Source: Nicotiana tabacum (Eukaryota > Streptophyta > Magnoliopsida > Solanales > Solanaceae). From it: a DNA stretch of 64,000 nt. The notes under the pieces were generated by a model. The model was not told the DNA's origin, made no database searches, and saw only the letters and a list, made by a program, of their open reading frames with translations. The position numbers and the translations under genes are program-made. The stretch lies in assembly GCF_000715075.1 (NCBI RefSeq), contig NC_134097.1:71829190-71893189 (forward strand), read 5' to 3'. The stretch's first letter is position 1, and every line of letters begins with the position of its first letter. This document shows, in pieces, positions 47,815 to 60,054 of the stretch.

Positions 47815-50461
47815 TGTCGCGCCCCAAAATCGAGGGGAGCGACCGACGCTCGATCGGGTAACCCCGGTCAAGAGGACTTGAGTGACTTTCCTATCCCACG
47901 TGTTACCCCGTATTTTCATTATCCGTTAACCAACTGAAATAGCTATTTATGATTTAAATACATTCTTACAAGATTTACATATTATACATGGTTACATAGC
48001 GTGGTTTACAAGTTACACTGCCCAAATACAAAATAATTAAGTACATAACCCACATTTCCTATCTACGGAGCCTGTAGGAATACAAAAGAGTGTTACAATA
48101 CTTGTCAGTAACAAGGCTCCGACTATACCTTACGCAAATACCAAAATAAGATTTCCGGGAGGAAAAGCGGCATGATCCACGCAAGGCCCCGAGAGGAAAA
48201 AGGGGCTCACCAATACAGCTGACGGAAAGTGAAGGAGTGCTACTATTAGTGGACTGGAGTACCTGCTATAGAAACACCTACAATCATAACACGAATGTAG
48301 CGCCCCGACAAAAGGGATGTAAGTACATTTGAATTGTACTGGTATGTATGAACAAACTTTACCCCAAGTAAAATCAAGAAATACACAGGTAACAAACAGT
48401 AATAGAATCAACAATCCAATGCAAATGAAAGGAACAAACAAAGCCAAACAAGTTCCACAATCTCTCCATTTCCCCTTTCAACATTATTTCATCACATCAA
48501 TGGTTTCACAACTTTCACATATTTTTATTTCAATAGTGATTTTGATAAATTTTCCACCCTTATAACCTCGCCCACCCTTATTACCTCGGCCACCCTTATC
48601 ACCACAACCCACACCTTATAACTTCGTATTGCGGCGGGCAACCCGATCCCACCGGACAATCAAATTTCACACGACAACAACAATAATTCACAAAGAATTT
48701 TCATAACATCAATACCATTTCCATCATATGCAACAACCCGTATACAATTTAAGTCACAACGATAATTGCCCGCGACAAGTCACGTATGATATTACCATAG
48801 TTGTTTCAATTGCATCAATTACGATTTCTTTCCATCATTTGTTACATAGTTCTTACCACATGAACACATTCACACACACACACACTTGGTTTGTTGCCAT
48901 TTACTTACACCATTATATCGCGAGACTTAACCAACAACGTTCAAAGCATATTAATCACAAGAATCATCATTTCAAGGAAGCACAAGTTCATATCAACAAT
49001 TCATACATTTGGTCCCAAAACACCATAGATGTCACCAAGCATTAATTCATGTACAAGGTGTTGTCGTAATCGTTCAACTCATTTATGTCATTTCACAATA
49101 CCATCTTTCATTACTTACCACGCAGGGTTTTAGCCATTATACACATTCCCACATTTGGACACATTAACGTTCTTTCATTCGTTAACACATACTCCCATAT
49201 CGTCATCCTCAAGCATTTACAAGCTTAGCACATAATAAGGTAGGCACATCAAATCACTTTTCACAATCACATATAACACGGTGGTGTGGAAATCAACTAA
49301 GACAATCAATACACATATTTTCATACAAGGTACACATACCGTATGCTCGTCACAACAAGGGGATTCTACAAGAGTTAAAGTTAGCCATACATACCTCAAA
49401 GAGTTTTTCCTTAAGTTACTACAACGTTCCAGAAATTCTAGCAATGTCAATCTACTTCGAGACATAACAAAATTGAACACAAATTAGGAAGATATTCATA
49501 ATTCTAGCTCATTCGAGCATTTTATCAAACACCATATGTGCGTTAAATCTTTATGGTCCTTTTATAGAGGATTTCATCAACCCACAACCCATACTTTACC
49601 ATCTTTAGCTCAAAAATGTTTCTACAACCTTTGACAACACATGCAACCAAGATAACAACTCCAATACCCACAAACATTCTTTATAATTACCCATCTTTAG
49701 CTAGATTCGAAATTAAAGGTTAGGGTATAGAATCTTACCTCAAGGATGAAGGCCTAGTGTGGTTTTCCTTGTTAATCCTTTAAGATTTGAGCAAGAGTTA
49801 TAGAAGAATTGATGAGGGATACTTTCTCACTCTAGGGCACTCTCTCACTCTAAAAATATCTGATTTTTGCTCAAGAAATGGTCCCTTGAATCTATTTGAC
49901 GAAATGAGGTCATTTTATAACAAAAACGCCGATTTTTGCACAGCCGCGCCGCATAGGGCAGCGTGGTAATGAAAAATGTGTTTAGAAACGAAATTGGAGG
50001 TGCTCTGATAATTTACACAGCCGCGCCACATGGGGCGGCGCATGGGGCGACGCAGTAGTGCAAAATTCTGCGCTGCCTTTGGTGATTTGGTCATAACTTT
50101 TGGTAGGAGTGTCCGAATGACAAACGGTTTGAAACGTTAGAAACTAGACTCAAAGTCCCTTTATTTGATAGGTTGTGCATCACACAAATCCTTATATAAC
50201 TGGAGATATGATTGTCCAAAGTGAGGTCTTGTGCGCACTCATTTGTAACTTTCGTCTCTTATGAAATTTTCCAACTTGGCTTAGACTTAGGCCTCTCCTT
50301 AGACCCCAATTCACTTCTACTATGACTTATACACTTATTAACATATCCAATTGATATCCATAATCTCCTTAATCCTCATTTACACGCAAGATAAAATATT
50401 TGGCCTACCTTGGCACCACGAAATCTTAAATTAGTAAGCAAAATTTTTCTGGGGATTCACA
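47815..50461 (-). repeat. Gypsy D LTR, right copy (5' LTR in minus orientation)
   Basis: TGTCGCGCCCC...GGGATTCACA, 2647 bp, followed by the duplication TTGAA. Pairs with 37975-40606. Confidence 0.92.
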
Positions 50462-50466
50462 TTGAA

Positions 50467-51616
50467 GGAGGGCTGCGAGTAGATGGATATGTATGGGCCG
50501 CAAGCTAAATTATGGTAGAGCGACAAGGTTGTAGTAAGACAGGAGTAAGGATAAGAAAGGGGGAGTGAGAATTTGACAAGAATGGATAAGCCCTCGGGAT
50601 TAAGCCTACAAAAATGAGAGAGAGTTGATGGGTTCTATAAATTATATAAAGCCCAGTACAACCTGAATAAGCTCAAAGGAGTATAAGACTAGTAGAATTT
50701 AGAAGAAATGGAATGCTGATCTAGTAATAAAATGAGGGTGTAATTGTGACAGATAAAGGATGACGTTTGGGCCTTCACTTGAATAATGATTTGAAGGAAA
50801 AAGAGAGAGAAGGAGAAAAGATTTAGTGGACGGCACGAGATTAGGATACCCCCCCAATAAGGTGAATCACATTGAGATACTATGAGATACGATTATGGAA
50901 ATCAATTCAAATATTCCTCAATGCAACGTAAGCCGTAGAGGCAATATATTACGTAAGATGTTTCAAGTCTTCAAGTGGTGGATTGTAGATCAACATTGAG
51001 GTGAATCATCAATGGATAGATACAAGTTACAAAGTATGACATGAGATTAGGCCATCATTCTTAAGACGAACGGTAATGAAGGAGCACTAAAGGACTAGGA
51101 TTTATACCTAAAGAATAAGCAACAAAAGTAACCGGTAGTTTGGTAGCATACCTCAGTAACGATAAATTGAAGTAAGAATTATGGTATATTATGACCTACG
51201 TAGATGCATTAAAGTCATACGAATGGCAACCATGTCTATAAAATAAGATATAGTTGTATTCACAAGTTCTACAAAGTACCGAGCAAAGAACTTCAATACA
51301 CCTATAGATGCCCAGAGAGGCATCCTATTAAGACTTGTATATGTTTACAAAGTAAAGCCTAGAGATTGGCTAATATCTAGAGAAAAAAGGACAGAAGAGT
51401 CGCATAGGCACACTTACAATGTCAGTAACATAGAGGTTGCATGATAGAAGGTTGCAACAGTTATGAGATTGGAAGAAATTCGATCGCAAGTCATAGCGTG
51501 GGAAAGAGGCCTAAATGGCAAGGAGAGTATTAAGGTATTTACAGAAGATATAAGTTATGAAAATGATAAGAGCATCAGTCAACATTCGAGGACGAATGTT
51601 CTAAAGGGGGGAATGA
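50467..51616 (+). other. Gypsy B internal segment 3 with polypurine tract
   Basis: Non-coding; resembles the 3' internal end of gypsy A (GGTTGCATGATAGAAG, GAGATTGGAAG). It ends CATTCGAGGACGAATGTTCT followed by AAAGGGGGGAATGA, the polypurine tract abutting the 3' LTR. Confidence 0.7.
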
Positions 51617-53687
51617 TGTTACACCCCGCAATATTACGTCGATATTACATCCCGTAGTATTATATTACGATGATGTTATGTCCTGCAGTATTATATTACG
51701 ATGATGTTATGCCTTGCAGTATTACATTACGATGATGTTATACTTCGAAGTATTAAATTACGACGATGTTGCACCTTGTAGTATTGTACGTTGAATTTGC
51801 CGTAAGGTAATTGACATCGGTCAAAAGAAAAAAATTATTTGGAGATTATAAGTATTATGTTATTTCAAACAAGTGATAAGTAAGTTCATGAAGGTGAGAG
51901 GGGAAGCAAATCAAAGAAAATGAATTTTCGTCCAAGTTTGGCATGTTGGGATAAAATACGGACCAAGCGTTAATACCCGATATTTATGGACTAGTACCAT
52001 ACAAGGTACCATATGACCCTGTCAATATGTTGTATAAAGTGTATTAAAAAGGAGTAGTATTTTAAGTAATTCGAGATAATTCTTAATTATGTCGATAATT
52101 GGTTAATTATTGGATTAGTGGAGAATTACCAAGTTAATTAAAGAAATTGATAATTAATAATAATTTGGATAATTCTTAAGAATGATGTGGCAGCCATATA
52201 AATCACACATGATTACTATTCACTTACATACCATGTGGCATGTGTGGAGGAGTTGGTGGCTTACAAGGATGATTATGTATAACTAAGAGAAAAGTGCATA
52301 AATTTGCCAAAAAAAGCTTACGGATGAAGCTTGGCATTCAAATATTTTCCATATCAAATACTACAATTAGAAGTTAGCCATTCTTATAAGCTTCAATACA
52401 TTTCATTCTCAAAACACTTCACTCAAAATTCTAAAAATTACATTGATAATGTGATTTCTTCAACCAAAATCCAGCGAGGTTCTTAGCACAATTAGCAACG
52501 TGAGATTTTGCAATTCTAAAGGAGTACGGTGCAACCTTTTTCAAGAATATCATACGGATTTTTCCCTATTCCAGGTATGTTAAGGCTATCCCTTCTTTCT
52601 TTTGGCATGATCTATACGACACAAACGAAACGAGCAGATGCACAAATTCCATAAATGATTCTATTTATAGAAGTATTAGAGATATCTATGTTCTTGAATT
52701 TTCATGTGTCATAATATTTTATCATCTGTTCATGGGTCTCAGAAAAATACGAAAGTTGGAAAGAGTTTAGTTCATGATATTACTCAAAGGCAAAATGGTC
52801 TTATGACATTCCGAAAGACTTTATTAACGTACTTTTCATGCATTGCATTCATGTACATTGACCCATGACCAGATGGTGTTATATACGCGTATATATGTAT
52901 GTATATATATGTATATGGGATATGGGAAATGTTATGGTGTTATATTCGCACCACCACCTGATCAGCTGGTATACGTTGATAATTTTGCCCACAGTGGCCG
53001 AGATGATATGATGGGATGCCCTCAGAGGCTAATGATGTTATGAAATATGTACCTATGCACGAAATGACATTCATACCCATATGCATGACACTATAAGTAT
53101 TTCATAATTTACAAAGTTTTTCCAGACTTACAGGTTGAGTTATTTACTCTATATTTCTTCCATGTCTGTTATGTACTTATTTATGTGCCTTACATACTCG
53201 GTACATTATTCGTACTCACGTCCCTTTTGCCTGGGGACGCTGCGTTTCATGCCCGCAGGTCCCGATAGATAGGTCGAGAGCCCTCCAAGTAGGCTATCAG
53301 CTCAGCGGAAGATGTTGGTGAAGTTTATTTGCTTCGGAGTTGCTTGTTTGGTTAGTATGATTTAGACGTGTACTGTTGGTATGGTGGGACTGTGTCCCGG
53401 TCTTTATGAAAATTATATATTCTTAGAGGCTTATAGACAAATGTCATGTACGTGAAAGATTGTATGGCCTTGTCAGCCTATGTTCAGTATACGAGAGGTT
53501 ATTTTGGCCTTATAGGCCCGTATGTCTTATGCATAAATTGGTATCACATGTTGTATTCTACTTAACTCACGACATCCTTCCGGCTTAGTTATCTGTGATA
53601 GTATGACAAGAAAAGATACATTATGTTGGTACTCGATTGGGTAAGGTATCGGGTGCCCGTCGCGGTCCATCGGTTTGGGTCATGACA
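51617..53687 (+). repeat. Gypsy B 3' LTR
   Basis: TGTTACACCCCGCAATATTA to GTTTGGGTCATGACA, 2071 bp, followed by the duplication AAACG. Pairs with 16491-18550. Confidence 0.92.
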
Positions 53688-53692
53688 AAACG

Positions 53693-54168
53693 GTCCCAGG
53701 CCAAACGGTCTTTTGTAGGAATCGGCCCGAGATGGGGCCCACGAACTCATGGTCCCGGGCTAAACAGTCCAGGCCCGCGGGCTAAGTGGGCCCAATGGAT
53801 ATTTTTTTAAAAAAATTAAATAGAAATTAGAGATAAAAAGATGTTAAAAAAATATCTAAGCCAATGCCTTGTATATTTTATTATAGAATTGTGACCTAAA
53901 TTTTTTAATTCAAACTTAACGTCTAAATACAAAAATATTGTAAATAGATATTCAAAGCAATGCCTTTTAATTTTATTATAGCATTAAAAATATGGCAATA
54001 TCTTTCTTAGTCTTCCTCTCCCATATGGAATGAGCACAACAAAGTGCTAATACCACCATTGAGAAGGAAAAAAACTAAACAAGATGTGCCAAAATACAAG
54101 TTACATAATACTTACTAATTTTTGTTTATACAAGTTATATGGTATTTCTTACAAACTTCATAAATCCT
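53693..54168 (-). other. hAT H1 3' non-coding and subterminal region
   Basis: Begins with GGTCCCAGGCCAAACGGTC-type repeats that continue the left subterminal region of H1 (16391-16490), then AT-rich sequence up to the transposase stop. Confidence 0.7.
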
Positions 54169-56661
54169 TCAAGGTTTTGGAGGAATTTCCGTTGGTGGTA
54201 GCAGAAAAGTAGTTTGGTCATCGGTGCTTTCGGGCGAAGCAACATCCTTTGCAAGTTCAGCTAACATTTCTTCGTAAGCTTCATCTTCATCTGGTTGTGA
54301 TTCAGCAAGTCCAAAATTTCTTCTTTTCGAATGGATCCAATCTTTGAAAAGTATTGATTTTTTCAAGTTCTCCCTCAGAGACGCTCTATAATCACAAGGT
54401 TGAAGTCTTGCTTGACTGAAAGTGCTCTCTGGTGCCACTATTGAAGCTTGAATAGTTAAAATATCTTGGGCCATCCTTGAAAGAATCGGAAAGTATTTTT
54501 ATTTGTCCTTCCACCATTCCAAAAGATTAAATGAGTTGTGGGGATCAACTTCCTCAATTCCATATGAGAAATAAACTTCAAGCTCATTTAGTTGTGAAAA
54601 ATCACTACTACTAGAACCTTAAGAACCTCTAAACCCCGCCCAAGCACTAAGTGCTCTTACTCCTGCAGTTCTTTTAGATGATTGAGAATCAGAAGAAGAA
54701 GGAGTTGGAATATTTGGTCTATCTTGATTTAATGCAACTTGATAAGTATTATAAATAGTTTGAGCATTTATTCTAATTGAGGCTATTACTTCCGGAAGTT
54801 GAGACAACTCATCATTTTCAAGTGCTAAACCATTAGAAATAGTTTCATACCAAAATTGAGGACCTCCTAATTTCATACAATGATTTAACAAAGTAGCAAC
54901 ACCATAAATAGGGGGAATAGGGAAAAGAATATTTTTTAAACTTTTTTCTCATAGAATCAATAGCAAGTTTATAAATTTCCCCGCCCCTTTGAAAAATGAG
55001 TAAACAAGTTAGCAAGTTCTGCAATATAAACTAAACAGTTAGAAATAGTAGGATAATATTGCCCAAAAAATTCATTTGTAGCAATATGAAATTTTTAAAA
55101 AAAATTCAACAAGCATTTTAACATTAGCCAAATTCTCATTCGTAAGGTGCTCATCATCATCACTTACATGTGCATTAAACATTGAGTTTATGGGGTTTCT
55201 GTATTCATATGCAACAACCAAACTTTTATACATGTAATTCCATCTAGTTGGACAAGGTTTAGGAACCTTTATTTCTCTTAGGTCACATTCATCACATCTT
55301 TTAAAATATTCTCTAAGTCTACTTCTACGGTTTGAATGAAAAAGCCAGTTAAGAGCCATTTTAACCTTTTCAATTTCAATATTTAAGATTCTCGTATCAT
55401 CACCCACAATTAAATGGTAAATATGACAAATACATCTAACATGAAAAATGTTACTAAATGCCGGACTTAGCATAGTGGTAAGCAAGCCTATAGCATTTGT
55501 GTTACTAGTAGCATTATCCATTAAAACTGACATTATTTTACCACTAATGCAAAAATATCTGCAAATATTCGTAACTGTGCTAGCAATAAACTACCCTATG
55601 TGATGTGAATTAATTATTCTATAAGCAATAATGCACTTTTGCATTATCCAATCCCCATCAATCCAATGACTGGTAACAATAAGGTAATCACAATCGTTTC
55701 TACTTCTACCAATGTCAATTGTAATAGCAACACAACAATTATATGAGTAAATAAATAGTGCAAAAATTGTTCATATTCATGCTTATATTTATAAATATCG
55801 CTCTTTACGGTTGATGATGAAAACCTTTATAAGCAGGATTAAAAAAATTCTAATATAATGCACAAAGTTAGGGCCAGAAGGAAAACTATAGGGTAAACAC
55901 ATAACAGTTACCATTTTTGCCAATTCTTCCCGATCTTTTTTGGATCATAATATAAAATACCACCGGTAACAACGTTAATTCCTGGTTGAAATTGATTTGA
56001 ACCGGTACTAGGGTCAGCCTAACTAGGAGTAGGTACACTTTTCCCCTCGACTGAATCTTTCAAATGAAGATATCTGACTCTATCTTGAGGGTATTTCAAT
56101 ATGTGTCTAGCCAAAGTTCTTGTCCCCCCTCGTGATCCAAAATATTTAAAAGCTAACTTCGTGCCACAAGTTTTACACTTAGCCTTATTTTCTGGATTTA
56201 GTTGAGTAAAAAATGGCCAAACAAGAGATGTTTTCGTCCGTTTGGTAGGTTGTCTAGAAAAAGTAGGGGCAGTAACAAGATATCAGATGGGGCATCATTT
56301 GGATTAGCAGGGTTATCACTAGTTGGGCTAACATCAGGAGCATAACTACTGGCTGTATCATCTTCCGGTTGAGTTTCATCAAAAATAATTTCCTCATCAT
56401 CATTTTCACAAATAGTTGGATTAGAATAAAGAGCATTCATTAATTCATGGTCTAATTGTTCACCATCTGCAATATTATGGAAAAATTGACTCTTGCTAAA
56501 TTGTAATAAACTATTATCGCTATCAAGAATAGAAGGTGTAGGACGGATATGGGGTTTAGTTCAGGGAAGCCAGGGGCAACGAAGGAGAAACAAAATGACC
56601 ACTAGATTCGCCACTCTTGGATTTTTTCTTATTTTTACCCAATTGTTTTTAAGGAGGCCAT
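54169..56661 (-). pseudogene. hAT transposase pseudogene (RICESLEEPER-like)
   Basis: On the minus strand, a BED finger lies near 56090-56240 (SLVWPFFTQLNPENKAKC, then CGTKLAFKYFGSRGGTRTLA). The catalytic region includes SHWIDGDWIMQKCIIAYR, SVLMDNATSNTNAIGLL, FHVRCICHIYHLIV and PCPTRWNYMYKSLVVAYEYR (about 55072-55690). The C-terminal dimerisation domain follows at 54390-54560 (YFPILSRMAQDILTIQASIV; APESTFSQARLQ). Order and motifs fit plant hAT transposases of the RICESLEEPER/DAYSLEEPER type. Frameshifts and stops separate the pieces (near 54475-54480, 54618, 54960, 55065, 55600, 55750), so it is inactive. A possible start is ATG 56659-56661, but that frame stops after eight codons. Confidence 0.88.
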
Positions 56662-57269
56662 CTTAATTAATCAAGTAATAGAAAATAAATAAAACAAACA
56701 AAACTATAATATAAAAACTTAAGAGTTGGAACGAGTTTACCGAATTGATGAACAACTTGTCGAAAATTAATTGTCGTTGAAGACTTTAATTCACCAACGT
56801 CACAATGTTTTCACAAATTGTAACAACAAAGTAAGCAATAGTAGCAATTATAGAAGAAAATTAGAGAGAGATTCTGATAGATTGATGATTTTATAAGAAA
56901 AATAAAGAATGGGGAGGTATTTATAGTTGAAAATAGAAAAAAGTGTAATTATAAAAAGTTTGGGGTTAAAACAAAGTTGGGGGAGGGGGATAGCTAAATG
57001 GCCATTTTATAAATAGTCAACGACTATTTTGTGACAACCAATGGCTATTTTTTAAATTCTACAACGGTGATTTTTTTTTTTGGAAATTTGACCGTTGGAA
57101 CCATTTGGCCCGTCAGGGACCGGTCCGATCCTGGTCCCAAACGGTCCCGGTCCTAGCGGTCCCAGCTGTTGAATCGGCCTAGAAACCTGGACCAGACCCA
57201 CGAATACCAATCCTACTGGTTCTGGCCCGTTTGGTCCGCGGTCCCAGACCGGCCCACTTGCCACTCTTA
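56662..57269 (-). other. hAT H1 5' non-coding and subterminal repeats
   Basis: AT-rich leader side, then from about 57090 a dense series of GGTCCC/GGCCCG motifs up to the terminal inverted repeat. No gene. Confidence 0.7.
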
Positions 57270-57277
57270 GGTAGGGG

Positions 57278-57352
57278 TAAGATCTGCATACACACTATCC
57301 TTCCGAGATCCCACGGTATAGGATAATACTGGGTATATTATTGTTGTTGTTG
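57278..57352 (+). mobile_element. RTE LINE 3' tail with (TTG)n
   Basis: TAAGATCTGCATACACAC and following bases, ending in four TTG-type units. This tail is shared by plant RTE LINEs and TS-type SINEs. The second half of the 21-bp duplication (57353-57373) follows at once and assigns it to the RTE copy starting at 9545. Confidence 0.88.
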
Positions 57353-57512
57353 TTTAAATCATATAAACTTAAGTAAAATTTTGTTCTAAATTTTAAAACT
57401 AGCTTTCATGAAAGACTTAGGGAAAGATAACGTTTTTAAGAAGAATAACGTGTTATGTTGTTGGTTTATCCCAAGTATTAATTACAGGATTGCTATTCAC
57501 AAGACATGTTTA

Positions 57513-60043
57513 GTTTTTTTTTTTATAATGTGGAAATATTTTATATAATAACTAGCAGTTGTTGGTGTTAATACAAAAACTTGAAAATTCGCCTCCATCA
57601 TTAGACATATTCTAGTTTCTGAACGACCTGAGTTTATTACATGCCGTAATGTCTAATGACTTATTGTAATAATAAATTCCGTTCGCATCCTTTGACAATT
57701 GTTGGTTTATAAAATGAGGTGGACTTGCATGGAGCTTTGGATTATCACTGTAGTGGTGTTTGTATTCCTTCTTGGTTGCATCTTTTGCCAGTAGATGCGC
57801 CACTTGGTTCCCTTCACGAAAATTATGTCGCAAGAGTAGGTGTTTTTGCTGGAGCATTAATAATCTGCATGCATGCACAGTGTTAGATAAAACAATATGG
57901 TCCTGGTTAATTGCTTTGATTGCTACTGTAGAGTCTGTTTCCACTTCAAGTGGGAATAGATCGAATGTTGTTGCTATTTGAAGGCCTACATGGATTACCT
58001 GCAGTTCAACGTGTCGTGGAGAAAGAGCACAATCAGCCTTTTGGTATCCCATTACCGAGTTGCCCAAGTGGTTTCTGAACATACCCCTTATGCCCAATTT
58101 ATTTCCATTGGTCTGGAAGGCTCCATCTCTATTTAGTTTGTACCAATGTTGTTGTGGGAGATGCCACTTTATGTTGATATTTATATTGTCGTGGGATGCA
58201 ACTCCTGTGGAATTGAGGAAGTGATATTTTGTCGCCAAAATATATTGAGAGACTGTTGGTTTTTGTTGAGGTCCTTTAAATTAAGAAGCCAATGGTTGTA
58301 TGTATTGGTTGTTACATTGTTGATGCCCAGGGATCTCCATAAATTTGAAACAATTGGGCATTCGAGGAAGATGTGTTTGATTGTTTCTTCCTGATTCCGG
58401 CATATGGGGCATTGAGAATCGATATTTATCCCCATGTGATGGAGATAGGATCGGCATGGAAGTCTACGATGAAGGTATTGCCAGAGAAAATATTTGATCT
58501 TGTTAGGGCAATGTAATTTTCATATCCAATTGAAGTTGTGATTTTCTTAATTTTGCCAATTGTTTATTAATTGGTAGCAAGATTTGGTGTTAAAGATACC
58601 ATTGTTATTCAAACTCCACAAAGGTTTATTTAAGTTGTGTAGAGCTTGTAGGATTGACTTTACGTTGTCCACAATAGAGGATGGGATGTTGAAAGATATT
58701 TTAGTGAAGTTCCATTTACCATTTTTAACGATGTCTTTTATTGCAAGATTTTGTTCCTTGTTTTGAAGAGGCCCTTCTATATAGTTTCTTAAAGGCGGTA
58801 ATAGAGGGATCCAACGGGTGTCCCAAATATTTAATTTGGAGTTTTTGCATGGAAGCCAAATGATCCCTTCCCTACAAGTAAGCCAACCTTTGAGAATGTT
58901 TTTCCAAATAAAGGATGTATTATTGGATTTGTTGCTCCCATATTTTTGAATGAGCATGTTTGCCCAGGGAGTGGATGGAATTGCTAGGAGTCTCCAAGTT
59001 AATCCACACAGTAAAACTCTATTCTTTGAATTAGTAGTCTTTAGGCCAAGGCCTCCCATGTTTTTAGGCTTGGCAATGATGTTCCAATTGATTAGGTGAA
59101 GTTTTTTACGATCATTACTGGTGCCCCAGATAAAGATTCTTTGTATTTGATCTATTTGCTTGTGAATTTTTGTAGGAAGCTGAGTGTATTGCATAGCATG
59201 ATTAGGAATGGAATTCAAAGTTGCTAGGGCAAGGGTGATTCTTCCTGCTATATTAAGAAAATTAGTTTTCCATGTGGAGAGCCTTTCCCGCATCTTGTCA
59301 ATAATGAATTGGTAATCAGACGCTTTGGGATATTTATTAAGGATTGAAAAGCCTAGATATTTTCCAAAATCTTGGCTAATTTTGATATTGAAGCCTGAAG
59401 ATATTTCCTTGGCTGATATCATAGGGCAATTTTTGGAGAAGAGAATTTTTGATTTGTCTAAATTGATTTTTTGGCCGGATAGATTACAAAACATATTGAG
59501 GCAGTTTTTAATGGTGTTATAGTTTTTTTATCAGCCTTGGCCATTAGAGTAAGGTCATCTGCAAAGAATAAATGGGAAATGCCTATATCTCGATTGTTTA
59601 AGCGGATAGGTTCCCATAAACACGTATCTACCTAATGAAGAATTAAATGAGAGCATTTCCATGCTCACGATAAAGATATATATGGTGACAGTGGGCATCC
59701 TTGTCTAATACCTCTACTTGGGGTGAAGAAAGTGGTTGTTGCCCCATTTACCAAGATAGCAATTTTGCTTGTACAAATACAATTCATAATGAGTCGGTTT
59801 TTCTTGTGAGGGAATTTAAAATAAGAAAGAGTTTGGTAGATAAACGACCATTCCAATCTATCGAATGCATTTTCTAGATCAAGTTTCAAAATCATGTGAG
59901 CCTTTTTTCCATTCATTTTCTTGAATTGAGAGATTATTTCTTGGATTATAATAGCATTGTCACAAGCTCTTCTCCCTTTAATAAAACTAAATTAGAAGGG
60001 GCTAATAATATGGTGTAAAAAAGGTTGAAGCCTATTTGCTATG
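57513..60043 (-). mobile_element. LINE with RNase H domain, 5'-truncated
   Basis: In minus orientation the poly(A) is the T run at about 57514-57523 and the truncated 5' end is at 60043, where coding sequence starts abruptly (IANRLQPF). Imperfect 11-bp flanks AGACATGTTTA (57502-57512) and AGACATATTTA (60044-60054) fit a target duplication. Confidence 0.82.
57612..60043 (-). pseudogene. LINE ORF2 3' part: RT, zf-RVT, RNase H
   Basis: RT fragments: FSFIKGRRACDNAII, LKLDLENAFDRLEWSFIYQT, GIRQGCPLSPYISLS and HLFFADDLTLMAKA (about 59540-60040). Then LSGQKINLDKSKILFSK and NWNIIAKPKNMGGLGLKTTN (58547-59494), zf-RVT CPICRNQEETIKHIFLECPI (58181-58435), and a C-terminal RNase H (57612-58238) with LNRDGAFQTNG, VETDSTVAIKAI and HNFREGNQVAHLLAKD. 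Frames change between the blocks and stops occur near 59520 and 59650, so it is dead. A terminal RNase H after zf-RVT marks a subgroup of plant L1 LINEs and distinguishes it from the LINE at 4420-8295. Confidence 0.9.
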
Positions 60044-60054
60044 AGACATATTTA

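Larger units (their letters stand above)
37975..50461 (-). mobile_element. Gypsy element D, Tekay-like, RT deleted, carries E
   Basis: LTRs at 37975-40606 and 47815-50461, duplication TTGAA at 37970-37974 and 50462-50466. It lies in minus orientation: the tRNA-Met primer site is beside the right LTR and the purine tract (complement of TTCTCCCCCGCTTAAG, 40607-40622) beside the left. Minus-strand pol remnants run RNase H, integrase, chromodomain. Gag, protease and RT are not recognisable. hAT element E splits the region between integrase and chromodomain. Confidence 0.92.
16491..53687 (+). mobile_element. Gypsy element B, non-autonomous, carries C and D
   Basis: LTRs at 16491-18550 and 51617-53687, tRNA-Met PBS after the first and a polypurine tract before the second. 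The 5-bp duplication AAACG lies at 16486-16490 and 53688-53692, inside hAT H1. The interior without its two inserts is about 4.5 kb (18551-20039, 36138-37969, 50467-51616). No gag-pol domain is visible. The 3' internal end CATTCGAGGACGAATGTTCT is also typical of the Tekay lineage, so B is probably a deletion derivative that would need enzymes from relatives. Confidence 0.9.
16391..57269 (-). mobile_element. hAT transposon H1, split by gypsy B
   Basis: Terminal inverted repeats: left TAACGGTGATAAGTGGGCCG, right the complement of TAAGAGTGGCAAGTGGGCCG. A perfect 8-bp duplication, GGTAGGGG, lies at 16383-16390 and 57270-57277. The left 100 bp of the element (16391-16490) and the remaining 3.58 kb (53693-57269) are separated by element B. 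The transposase remnant reads on the minus strand. Both subterminal regions are rich in GGTCCC/CGGTCC repeats. The intact element was about 3.7 kb. It had inserted into the conserved RTE tail. Confidence 0.92.
9545..57352 (+). mobile_element. 5'-truncated RTE LINE that hosts the whole nest
   Basis: Three pieces belong to one insertion: coding remnant 9545-9973, a 3' UTR scrap 16370-16390, and the tail 57278-57352 ending in a TTG-repeat tract. The proof is a 21-bp target duplication, TTTAACTCATATAAACTTAA+G at 9524-9544 and the same with one mismatch (TTTAAATC...) at 57353-57373. The LINE's own sequence is only about 0.5 kb; the other 47 kb are later insertions (gypsy A and hAT H1 with their contents). 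Confidence 0.9.
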
